Source: Capronia americana (Eukaryota > Ascomycota > Eurotiomycetes > Chaetothyriales > Herpotrichiellaceae). Taken from it: a DNA stretch of 64,000 nt. The stretch is from positions 2,790,001 to 2,854,000 of the forward strand of contig JADWQD010000002.1 in assembly GCA_016110215.1 (NCBI GenBank), read 5' to 3'. A program made the position numbers and the translations under genes. The notes below the pieces were generated by a model. It searched no databases, was not told where the DNA came from, and worked only from the letters and a program-made list of their open reading frames with translations. Below, in pieces: positions 44,521 through 54,008 of the stretch (the first letter of the stretch is position 1; each line of letters starts with the position of its first letter).

Positions 44521-45749
44521 TTACTGTGTCCTGTTGGGCTTGGCTGGTCTTCGGAGTAGTTGTTCTCGTACTATCTTCCTTCTCAGCGACAGAGCCAAGT
44601 AATCCGTCCAAAAGAACTGCGCGCAGATGTCGAAATGTGATGGCCGAATATCGACAATTGGGACGTCTTTCCGAAGTCCAAATGCAGTCTTCCATGTCTG
44701 GGTATCGGGGTCAAATGTAGCCAAAAGCATCATTTTCGCCCAAAGGAGGAAGTCTGCAAGACCTAAACCGCCCGTGCTGCGACATTCTCGTTCAATATCG
44801 ACATTCCATATTCCCATGCAGTGCGTCTGGATATAACCGTATCCATTGGTAATGTGCTCTCCTAGTGCTTCCGTAGATATGCACAAAGCTAGTAGAGAAA
44901 TCGCCAATAGCTCCTCGATCATATTCCGTTTGGGGTTTTGTAAGATGGAGATGCACACGAATAGGGCCTGCGCAGGAGATTTCAGCTGAGATTGCAGTGC
45001 ACTTGCATCTTTCCGGTAGTCATGATGCTGGGCGGTTTCCTTCTCAAGATCGGACATCATTTCTGCGGTGTACTGTAGGACCCGAATAACCTGGAAGCTG
45101 AGTCTGCACGATAGGGCTAATTCAACAAATCCAGCGGGTAGACGGCTCAATGGAACGGTCAACTCCGATCCAAATGGATGCTTCGGGTAGTCAAGAGACT
45201 CATGAGGCATGAGCTGTGCTTGTCTCGTGTCGGGATCGGCATAGGCTACCGTTAGAAAAACTTCCCAGCTGAGATTGTTAGATTGAGCGGCCTGCAGTGG
45301 GATTAGCCAAACCTACGATCTGACGTGCGCTTTAATATAGCCTTGCAACGCTGCAGTAGAGGAGAGGTCTCCACAGAGCCGTATCAAGCGATGCATAGCA
45401 CCAAGATGGTGAATAGGGGATCCTAACTGTTCGCATAGTGCCTGACACATATTAGCTTTGCGGACGACTCGCTGACCGAGAAGCGTACCTCAACCGCCAT
45501 TAGATGAATGAGGCTGAGAAGTATCGCATTGGTAGAATTGGCCTCGCCCGACTCAAGTCGCATTCGCAAGAGGACGAGGGCCTTCCGATAGTAGCCAACC
45601 ACTTTCCGATTCGAGCTTCTGTCGTGCATGCGCAATGCGAATGCAAGTGAACTGGCAGTGACTAGTGGATCTTGCATTATTATAGGAAGATTGGCGTCGA
45701 GGAAGACCGAGTCTCTGCTCTCTAGCCTGAAGGTTGGGTGGCGCAGCAT
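44521..45749 (-). CDS. Fungal-specific transcription-factor-like protein, partial 5' end
   Basis: Three joined exons (45749-45489, 45441-45317, 45268-44521) with introns of 47 and 48 nt that keep phase; the frame runs from MLRHPTFRLE. The joined protein of about 377 residues has the alternating helical layout of the fungal transcription-factor C-terminal domain (Fungal_trans_2 class): LESGEANSTNAILLSLIHL, GAMHRLIRLCGDL, YTAEMMSDLEKET, and a long run ending ALSLRRKIVREQL. Members usually start with a zinc cluster or a short basic segment, which I could not find here. Upstream to ~46240 two frames are open on this strand but offset by one base relative to this frame near 45800-45860, so the gene may need another intron, have a sequence error, or be decaying. 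DNA-binding cannot be claimed. Confidence 0.65.
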
Positions 45750-47278
45750 AGACGGACTGTATACCTCGATGACTGGCTCAAGATGATCAGCACACTGGTC
45801 ATCCTCGCCGCAGAAGGCACTGACAGAATTGGATGGCCACCATGGGGTTAAGGTCCTCTTCCATCATGGCGGCATCAAGGGGCAAGCCGTGAGAGTTTGC
45901 GGGCTTGAGTCTCAGCAACGTTCGAGCAGAACCCCGTGCCGCGGCCATTTCTGTTCTTAACACCTGCGATCTCGAGTGCGAGATGGTCCCATTCCGATTC
46001 AGCTTTTCCTCCGACAGCGGTTCTGACTCTGCATGTCGTGGAGACAAAGGAGTCTTGGTAGAGCTTGACGGATCATCTCTTCCAACAATCCATCCCCTGC
46101 CCAGGCCACTCAGTTGCTGGAGGTCTATCTCTCCAGTCTCCTGCTGCAGGGTGCCGGCGCGATAGCCGTGCCGTGTGCGGGAAGCTGACGCCAGACCACG
46201 ATTGTTTTGTCGTCGAGTTGTTGCGCGATAAGCCATCCGTATTCATCTGGGTTGTGCCCAAATATATGACGTCCGGTTCCATGCCAGAAGTGTACGTGAA
46301 CCTCAGGAAAGGAGAGGGCCATTGCCCATGCCCAAATGCCCAGACTTTGTTGCAGCACCAGTCCGAGATTCAGACTCATTCGCCACAAGTTCCTTTTCAC
46401 CCAGAAGCCCTCTATGCGGCAGCTGCATACGGGTAGTGCGAGAAACAAGCAGTGAGCCTCCGAACGTACTGCAGGAGAAGTGGTGCCGAGACCTGCCCTT
46501 ACGCAAGCGGCATGCCACCCTCTGGAATGAGTGGCCGCATCGTGGACTTAGTTCTGGGCAATTCCACATGGCTCGTCCATTCAGGCAGGCGTTCACCAAT
46601 TGAAGCAGCAGCTGGCGGAATCTGGGGGCCAGTCTAGCCTTGACAAGATTTTGACCAGAGGTGCTTATTAATGCTGAGCGACATGGGGGCTTGAACATGA
46701 GATTATTTTTGGCCCAGCCAGCCCCAGCATTGAGTTTTGACACCTGAAATGATTGAATGATGTGTCTAGGTGAGGTGCAATGAAGAATTAAGCGCTCAAT
46801 GTCCGCGTCGGCGAGCTCATGTTAATATGTTAGCTGCACGTGCTACAGTAACAGAGATCGGAATTTTCTATCACTGTCCTTGTCGTTCAAGATCAGCAAT
46901 GCACCTTCCACATGTTCTAGTCACTCCTTCACGTTGTCACTTTTCCATCATTCTCACTGGACGCAACCACATACCGCGAGCCACGTTAATGCAGTCTGCT
47001 CCGATTCAGCACAGCTTGACGCGAAGGTGAGCTCGATGTAAAGACATTTCCGGATCTTCATCGTGACTTCAAATTCACCCTTCTGCTGCCCCAACAACCG
47101 CTGGTATAAAACAGATCGAGTGCTGGAGTCGATCAAACCTACATGCCGCAAGCCTCACTCAGTCTTCTTCTGATCATCAATTCTTTTTTTCACCTAACGT
47201 TTTCTTTTGTCTTTGGCGAACCTCCCGTTTTCATTTTTGCTTCGTTCCGCCGCGCCTCACAATTGAACGCCGACAAAT
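45750..47278. other. Unresolved 5' part of regulator gene and Kar5 promoter
   Basis: About 1.5 kb. The minus-strand frame 46236-45799 (containing segments such as LQQLSGLGRGWIVG and SRSQVLRTEMAAARG) looks protein-like and could be the upstream exon of the regulator gene, offset by one base. Further open frames to 46743 are weaker. From about 46800 to 47278 the DNA is likely the Kar5 promoter. Confidence 0.35.
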
Positions 47279-49321
47279 ATGTCGACATCCCGACTGCCAT
47301 CAATTCCTCGTCGTCTCATTCTCGCCGCAGCTGTTGCTTTGATCGGCCAAGCACACGGAAAATTTCCAAAGGGTAAGCGTTCTTTGAGCACCCCAAGAAC
47401 GCGCTGACTGTCCCAGCGGATCTCACATGGCCAGTCTTCTGGAAAGCTCACAATGAACTTCAGCCAAGCCTCACCGATATCCTCGCATTTCGGGAACCGG
47501 ACACGGACCCAACATTCGAGAAGGCAATGCACTTGGTGGACACACTTGCCACGCAGTCGACGTGTCATCAAGCAGCAGCAGCTCAGTTGCTCGTCACCTG
47601 CAAAACTGTGGGGGCGAACATGGCCCAGGAGGATGGGAAACACGAGCTGCTAGAGAGAGCAAAGTCGGTCTACGCAGTCCGGGTGGCTGTTTGTGAAACG
47701 GGTGAAGGCAGAGCAGAAGTTCCGTCGGCGTGCAGACCCATTCTCACCATCCCTCAACGGCTTGACCATGAAATCGACGTTGTCAGCAGCAGAACTGTGG
47801 CTCCCTGTCTTGGAGCCCTGATGGAGGAACATTATTATTGGACAAGCTACAGCAACAACAAGCAGGACGCCAATACGTTATGCCAAGCGAGCACTCTTGA
47901 ATCTACGAGGTTGGAGGCGCTTCATTCTTATCAAAAGCTCGCAGAACTCCTCCCCGAGTTTCGAGTTGCGCTCGGGTCAACTCGATCCCAGTGGCTGGAC
48001 TTCCTGAAACAGCAAAAGGAAGAATTTCAACATGTAAATAAGCTTCAGCGCCAATATCACGATGAGATTCAGTCACAGCACAGGGTCGAGCTTGGTTCGT
48101 TTCGTGACGCCATGAAAGTGGCCAAGGATGGCCTACTTGACCTTTCTCGGAGTCTGCAGCAGGCAATGGCGAGCACCGATTCCGACATTACTCAGACCCG
48201 CGAGGTGTGCAATCCTACAAACACGCGATGGAATCTGCTGACTGACTTTTGAAAGGCTCTCCGAGATGTCCTGGCCGATTTCGCAGGTTTGCAAAATCTG
48301 CTGCAGGAGTCGGCCGCAAAAACGAGTGAAAACAGCGCGGAATTAGTTGCTGCTCAAGCACGAGATATTGCCACTGTGCGCGACCTTGCTCTTTCAGCGA
48401 CTAGGGCACTGGAGGATGTGCATGTGGACGCATTGGTGCAGGTATGGAACTGCGAATCTAGCTGAAGTCGAGACTAACGGAGGGTAGGATGTCAACGCAC
48501 TCATTCATCAGCTGAGGACCGATCTCGATCAAATTGTCGATGTTCAGTCAATGCACCTAGACGCTACGCAACATCATCTCGAGCTCAGCAAGGACCTTTC
48601 CTCGGCCCAGGAAGCAAACCTCGCTCTAGGAGAGCGGATGCAGCATTCCTCTGCTTCTCTCGCATCCGAGCTCGAAACTGCGAATGCTGCGGCTGGACGG
48701 GTGTCCAACAAGCTTGACAGGGTCAACCAAGCGTTGGCTCATGTCGAAGCAGCATCTGCTTCTCTCAGCTCCCTGTTCGCCATCATTACCATACCCTGTC
48801 GAATGGCCCAAGGCCTTCACCTTAGGCTGCTCGCACTTTTCGCGACACCGGCTTTAATCCTGCTTTTCTGGAAGCCGATAAAATACTCGTGCACGGTGAT
48901 GGCCATATACAGTACGGTGCCTGATTTACCTCCATGCCAGAGAGTATACTGATAATCTACAGGCTTCTTCGAGACTCTAATATCATTCGCCCACGAGCAT
49001 CGAGATATAGTGTCGACATCTCTCAAACGCATCGGCCACCATTCTCGAGCTATAATACAATCTGGACCGGCCGCCTTCCGCAACAAAGTCGTGGTCGCCG
49101 CGACAGCGACTTTGATCATCTTCTGCTGCTATCTCCTGGTTGTTAGGTCGACTCGACCGAAGCCGAAACCAAAGCCGAAACCATCTATAACTTTGAAGTC
49201 TATCAAGAGGCTTGACGAGTTGACGAATTCAGAGCGGTATTACGCCATACACAGACTGCGACATGGCAAACAGCAATGGCGAGTGACCGACAGATTTCCC
49301 CGTGCTGCCACCGTCTGCTAG
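47279..49321 (+). CDS. kar5: Kar5/Tht1-like nuclear membrane fusion protein
   Basis: Five exons (47279-47372, 47417-48204, 48256-48441, 48488-48911, 48963-49321) give 616 residues with introns of 44-51 nt. A hydrophobic signal segment (residues ~12-25, LILAAAVALIGQA) is followed by a cysteine-containing lumenal part (positions around STCHQAAAAQLLVTC, PSACRPI, VAPCLGA) and a long helical and coiled-coil region (QNLLQESAAKTSENSAEL to HHLELSKDL). The C-terminus has two hydrophobic segments (residues ~465-485 and ~537-560), then a KPKPKPKP linker and a cytoplasmic-side tail. This order is that of Kar5/Tht1/Gex, which fuses nuclear envelopes after mating. Signature cysteine spacing was not checked against an alignment. 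The gene implies the organism or its ancestors had karyogamy. Confidence 0.85.
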
Positions 49322-50388
49322 GATTGAGGGAATTTCATTACATGGTCAAGGCCCGCTTTCCACAACCCGCGCGGCAAGATTGACGACGCGCATGATGCAT
49401 GACTCTACGACTTTGAGGTACCCGATTTGTTGCAGACATATGGAGGCGATTTGACTCTCCTTACTGGCTGGTGGGAGATCTGTCTTTGTTTTTCACGTCA
49501 TTTGTTGTCCGCCTCTAGTACATGAGAAGCTGCCATGCACGTGCCTAAACTGAGCAAGCAAGCGAGAGCCGAATAAATTGATCTCCGAATACACAATCCT
49601 CCAGCCTGATCTGGACTACTACCGGACTCCCAGGTTCCAGGAGTGAATTCCACGACAGGGACAGTAACTAGCGGCAGGTTTCAATAGGATCAATTAGCTG
49701 TAGAAGCAGTCGTGGAGTGGCCTCCGCAATTCGAGCGTCTGCGCAAAACGTTACTGTACGTCCTGCTTCGGCGGGCGGAACTGGTAGATCGGATACAACA
49801 CAATAGCATACTCATGAATGAGGCGGTTAGAACGGGTCGAGTAGCTTGCACGTTCAACGGTAAACACTTAATGGTCAACGGTTGATGGAGCAATACACCA
49901 CACTCAGTACACACAAACCTGTGGGGTGCGGTTCTGTGCGAACTGGTCTAAGATATCACTAGAGAAGCCACGAAGGAACGAGACGAGAATGAGAGGGTCA
50001 GTGGTGGATGGAGAGGAGAACATGAAGCGATAGGCCAAACAAGGTGTATTCCAAAGTACTCTTTATTCAGGTGGGGACTAATTAAGTACACCCGTATTGT
50101 CCGCTGAGTACGGTGTGTTGAGCCCTTGGTCGGAGATGCAGTACATATGAATCAAAGTTCGTTGCAATGGCACGCCCCACAAGACGTCCGTCACTTCACG
50201 CCATGTCATGCCGTCTCATCTCATCTCATATCGGTGGTGAGCGGTGGAATCTGCACAACCATGAACGCATTAGTTCGAGACACTGAAGCCCGTCACAGCC
50301 TTTCCGCGACGAATACATTATGTACATACATCGAATCCCGGCCCGATTGTCCTCCACGTCACATATATTCGTAGTCGCCTCTACCCAC
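49322..50388. other. Intergenic, no supported gene
   Basis: About 1.1 kb between the Kar5 and small cysteine-rich peptide genes. Only short frames. No repeat or RNA gene recognised. Confidence 0.5.
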
Positions 50389-50583
50389 CTATTCCGACCC
50401 CCCAGTAAAGCAGCAGATGGCCTGGATGTTCTTGGGGCAGGAAGCCTCGCAATAGCAGGGGCAACCTCGAGGGACGAGGACCGAGAAGGCGCGTTCGTCG
50501 AGGCCGGCGGCCACACCAGCGGAGGCTAGATCGAAGAGGAAGAGGGATGCGACGAGGACTTTGAGGAGCTTTGCGGGCCACAT
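50389..50583 (-). CDS. Small secreted cysteine-rich peptide (CPCxC family, one module)
   Basis: A single-exon, 64-residue protein. Residues 1-22 are a strong signal peptide (MWPAKLLKVLVASLFLFDLA). The mature ~40 residues end with one copy of the module C-P-C-x-C-E-x2-C-P-x3-Q-x2-C-C (residues 41-58), six cysteines, then FTGGSE. The same module occurs twice in the larger protein at 52448. The layout (short, signal peptide, even cysteine number) is typical of secreted peptides such as effectors, defensin-like or mating-type peptides, but I do not recognise the family and function is unknown. Flanking evidence: a TATATAAG element 132 nt upstream of the ATG. Codon pattern and conserved module argue that it is a real gene in spite of its size. 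Confidence 0.75.
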   Translation of the reverse strand: MWPAKLLKVLVASLFLFDLASAGVAAGLDERAFSVLVPRGCPCYCEASCPKNIQAICCFTGGSE

Positions 50584-50714
50584 GTTGCCGGGTGGTGGTA
50601 TATCTATAGAGAGTGCAGAGTAGTGGGAGGTTCAAGTGGATCTGGGACTTGGTTGGGGAAGTTGAAGAATAGGTAGTTAAGTCAATTCCGTGGAACCAAG
50701 GCGGCTACGAAGCT

Positions 50715-50722
50715 CTTATATA
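50715..50722 (-). promoter_or_regulatory. Candidate TATA box of small cysteine-rich peptide gene
   Basis: Reads TATATAAG on the minus strand, 132 nt upstream of the ATG at 50583. A good TATA box at a usual distance from a fungal start supports an expressed, possibly inducible gene. Confidence 0.55.
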
Positions 50723-52276
50723 CCACGCACGACTCTGGAGCTGTTCGGCTCCCAGGTACTGACTGTCCTGCATCTCGTATGTGAGGGGTTGGGCACAAAA
50801 GATCCTACCGGTAGCTTCGATGGTGCTGTGCGAGGTGGGTGCGTCTCGTATATGCGTCTATCTGCTGGGTTGGTTGGAACCTTGCAAATAGTATACACGT
50901 ACAGAGAGGGCTGCATGACCTGCCCCTATGGTTTCGAATCGAGGACATTGCGGACAAAAGTTGTCGTTGCCGTCGCACGAGCCGGTCAATCCCCGTGAAC
51001 GTGTACGGGTATCTCTGCGTGCTCTGCGTGTGTGATGTCAAAATACCTAACCCCGTCTGGAGTATAAACTTTGGCGATCCTCTAGGAGGTCGGGTGGCGG
51101 AGGATGGCCGGGCTGAGAGATGCATACTCCTTCGTGAACTCCGAGTGTCTGATCTGCCGTGATGGAGATCGTTGCCGCTTTCCATATGCAAAAGTACCAG
51201 ATATGCATATCAAGCGTGCAGGTTGCATGCATATCTCGAGGTTCATGATTGGGCTGTCAGGCTGATAAAGCCTCTTCGGGACGGGGTCTCCCACTGGGCC
51301 GGCCCTTACGAATAGGTCTTGGGCTCCAAGCTGCTCCTGCTTGCAGGCTGCCCCGACTGCCGAACCGAAGACGTCGGTGTAACATCAGTTCGTGGGTACG
51401 TACCAGTTTTCGACTGCTTCCAAGCTACCAGATCTTCTCAGGACGGAGTACAATGTTCTCTCGCGGGCTCCTGTAGAAGGGTGAGGAGCTCGACGGGTGG
51501 GAAGCCTGCTTGAGATATTGATCGGGAATAAGGCAATTTATTTGCGCCTGTAGAGATAACTGGAGTTTTGGAGAAGAGAGTGAGTGGTACTGTAGGCCGA
51601 TGACTAACAGTTCACACCTCGTCGCTCTCTTCGATAGTGACGTTCCAAACGCACCTGTTTGCTGGCGGATCTAGTACCGCGAGGTTGACCGTGACTGGAT
51701 AGCGGATCAAGGGAAGTGTAGACAGACAACAAGGCGGACAAGGCGGACAAGGAGGTGGTAATTTTGACGGCACAGGAAGAAAGTGAAGTTTCCTGCCGTG
51801 ACTGCTAGTATGTCAGCATGGGGAAGAGCAGGTCGACAAGCCGCGCAGGAGAGACACATGAGATCCGCCTAGGTACGAGGTAGAGCAACGTGAGATGATT
51901 GACCATGACGCCACCGATAACCAGGCTCGCTAGGCCCTGACCAGGGCGCCTGAAGCCGAGTTGAGAGTCTCTCTTCCGCACTTGCACATGTTCTGCTGAC
52001 CTGAAGTTCGACAATGATCGATAGCTCGCTCCGCCCCAATTCAAGGCCCCTAGGCTCTCTGGGCCTTGACTGCTAGGGCCAATGACTCTACCTCCCTGGA
52101 ATAGGGGCTATTCAGCCCCTTGCCAATCAGCTACAGTTGCTCCGTGCTTAGGTCCCCCCTGCAACGTGCCTGCAGCCCTACACGACGAGGACTGCCAGCC
52201 ATGTTCCAGACTATACGAGCAAGCTCAGGGCTCGCTCCTGTTGTTCTTGGCCAGCATCTTAATACGAGGATGTCGA
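50723..52276. other. Intergenic between the two cysteine-rich genes
   Basis: About 1.5 kb between the divergently transcribed cysteine-rich genes. No additional copy of the six-cysteine module was found on either strand. Short frames only. Confidence 0.5.
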
Positions 52277-52282
52277 TATAAG
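52277..52282 (+). promoter_or_regulatory. Candidate TATA box of large cysteine-rich gene
   Basis: TATAAG on the plus strand about 166 nt before the ATG at 52448. Single element in a plausible position. Confidence 0.45.
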
Positions 52283-52447
52283 GTACAGCGTGTGCTCCTA
52301 CTGCAACTACAGTAAGCTCTTCACTCCGAACTGTGCGCGCATTCCTTCAACGAACGACGCCGCCACTCGTTGTTCCCCAGTCGTTGTTTTTTTCCAGGAC
52401 TTGAGTTGAGCGCCGGATTTCGGGCCTGAAAGATCGAAGAATAAGCG

Positions 52448-53665
52448 ATGATAATGGTTACCAGTCTTGCAAAGGTCGTTCTGGCCTTCTTCCTCCTAGC
52501 GACCTCGGCGCTGGCTGTAGAGGCGAGTAATTCTTCGCAGACAGTCATTCCTAATGCCGCGGGCGACACCGCAATCGATCCAGCTAAAGTAAACAGATAT
52601 AGGTCTCTGCTGGGTGAGTCTCCAGTAGTTCTGCGACGCCGATGTCCAACTAGTTATATTGATGTCAGTGCAGGTTCGTTCAACGCCGACGACAAATTCA
52701 ACGAGGCTTTCAAGTGGACCGACCTCCTCGACGAATATCGCCCCTTGAATGCAGATTGTTCGGCACGATGCTTGACTTGCGCCCCGGGGTGCAATCCCAG
52801 CTGTTGCGCCCGTGGCAGCGACAGCCCCGTCGTGACTGACGGAGTGAACTCTCGTCCACAATTCCCGTGGCCTCGAGGACCACCAACCCGCGGCCGTCCG
52901 TTGCCACCACTCAGCTGTCCCTGCCACTGTGAAGATTACTGTCCGCGAAACGTCCAGACAGTCTGCTGCTTCACTCCAGGCTCGCGATCTGACCCGCCAG
53001 CGACAAACTCGCTGGGGACCCAGCAAGCACCACCACTCGGGGGCATCGAAAACGACGCCCAAAAGTCGCTCCTCGACCAGATCCACCCTTTCAAACCTCG
53101 GGATCGGATCTGGGGCCGTCCCGACCGGCCGCTGGCTTGTCCCTGTTTCTGCGAGCCTACCTGTCCGCCGTACATCCAGACCATCTGCTGCACGACGCCC
53201 GGCTCCGGGCTAGGCGGCACCCGAAGAGGACATCAGCAGCAGCAGCAGCAGTATGAAACCGTCAAGGCGCCAAAAACCCACGACACATTGGCCATGATCA
53301 CCGAATCGGCGATAACCGCGGATCCCGTCTCGGTCCTCGCAGCCGTGAATCTGACCGTGTTCGACAGCTTCGTCACCTTCAACCTGGTGCAGGGTCTCGG
53401 CCGGGCCGACGAGATAGAGTACAATGCGGATGCCAAGACGTTCGAAGTCGCCTTGACCATGGTTGTCGGGCCCGAGGGCAAGGAGACTGCGCTGGCGCAG
53501 ACGTTCGTGGTCATCGACGGGTCGAGACTGCTGGAGGAGGAACAGATCCTTCTGGGGTCCGGGTTCGTCTCCCGCGCCGGCAGCGTCAAGGTTGACCAGG
53601 GGTTCTTGACACCGCTGCAGGAGGGGTTGCCTGTGTTGACGGGCGTTCAGGCGGCTGAGGAGTGA
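52448..53665 (+). CDS. Secreted protein with two CPCxC modules, unknown function
   Basis: Start MIMVTSLAKVVLAFFLLATS is a signal peptide. If read unspliced it has 405 residues; a 60-nt segment 52614-52673 (GTGAGT donor, GTGCAG acceptor, in phase) is probably an intron, giving 385 residues and removing an RRRC segment. A first cysteine cluster (CSARCLTCAPGCNPSCC, ~84-100 after splicing) is followed by two copies of the module shared with the small peptide at 50389: CPCHCEDYCPRNVQTVCC (~137-154) and CPCFCEPTCPPYIQTICC (~211-228). The segments between are Pro/Arg-rich. After a short Gln run the C-terminal ~140 residues form a non-cysteine region (VNLTVFDSFVTFNLVQGL, TFVVIDGSRLLEEEQILL), possibly a beta-rich domain. 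No known domain was recognised. It is probably secreted; a peptide-precursor role is only a possibility. Confidence 0.78.
   Translation: MIMVTSLAKVVLAFFLLATSALAVEASNSSQTVIPNAAGDTAIDPAKVNRYRSLLGESPVVLRRRCPTSYIDVSAGSFNADDKFNEAFKWTDLLDEYRPLNADCSARCLTCAPGCNPSCCARGSDSPVVTDGVNSRPQFPWPRGPPTRGRPLPPLSCPCHCEDYCPRNVQTVCCFTPGSRSDPPATNSLGTQQAPPLGGIENDAQKSLLDQIHPFKPRDRIWGRPDRPLACPCFCEPTCPPYIQTICCTTPGSGLGGTRRGHQQQQQQYETVKAPKTHDTLAMITESAITADPVSVLAAVNLTVFDSFVTFNLVQGLGRADEIEYNADAKTFEVALTMVVGPEGKETALAQTFVVIDGSRLLEEEQILLGSGFVSRAGSVKVDQGFLTPLQEGLPVLTGVQAAEE
52916..52969 (+). repeat. Cysteine module copy A within the large protein
   Basis: Encodes CPCHCEDYCPRNVQTVCC. Same spacing (C-x-C-x-C-x3-C-x7-C-C) as the copies at 53138-53191 and in the minus-strand peptide at 50463-50410. 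Confidence 0.85.
53138..53191 (+). repeat. Cysteine module copy B within the large protein
   Basis: Encodes CPCFCEPTCPPYIQTICC, followed by TTPGS; the copy A equivalent is FTPGS and the small peptide FTGGS, so the conserved unit extends a few residues past the last cysteine. Confidence 0.85.
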
Positions 53666-54008
53666 AAGGTGCCATGAAGGACGAACATAGCCGTCAAGGA
53701 GCATGGGCATAGATACTTGTTTGATCTAGATCTGGCTGTAGCTGGGACTAGCAGCAATTACTTCTCGATCTGTTGAGAGGCTGGAGGTCCATACTGTACA
53801 AATACTACATAATCTAGGCCACTCTACATCAAAAACCATCACTGTAGCACTCCAATTAACGAAGCGTTCCGATCGAAGAACACCGCACTAGTTTGGTGAG
53901 GATTCTCGCCCGCAAGATCCTTCTCACACTCGGCATATACCCAAAACTTCGACGTGCACACAGCACAAAGAGTGTGCATTCAGACACCACCCTCTGCTAT
54001 GGCCACTG
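53666..54008. other. Convergent intergenic region
   Basis: About 340 bp between the large cysteine-rich gene and the membrane-protein gene. No gene recognised. Confidence 0.5.

Noticed and set aside
46125..46743. Overlapping minus-strand frames upstream of the regulator gene
   Set aside because: A splice that would join them needs a 34-nt intron, shorter than any other in the window, and gives no recognisable domain.
50925..50955. GGTTTCGAATC resembling a tRNA T-loop
   Set aside because: The flanking bases do not form the T stem, and no D arm or anticodon arm is found.
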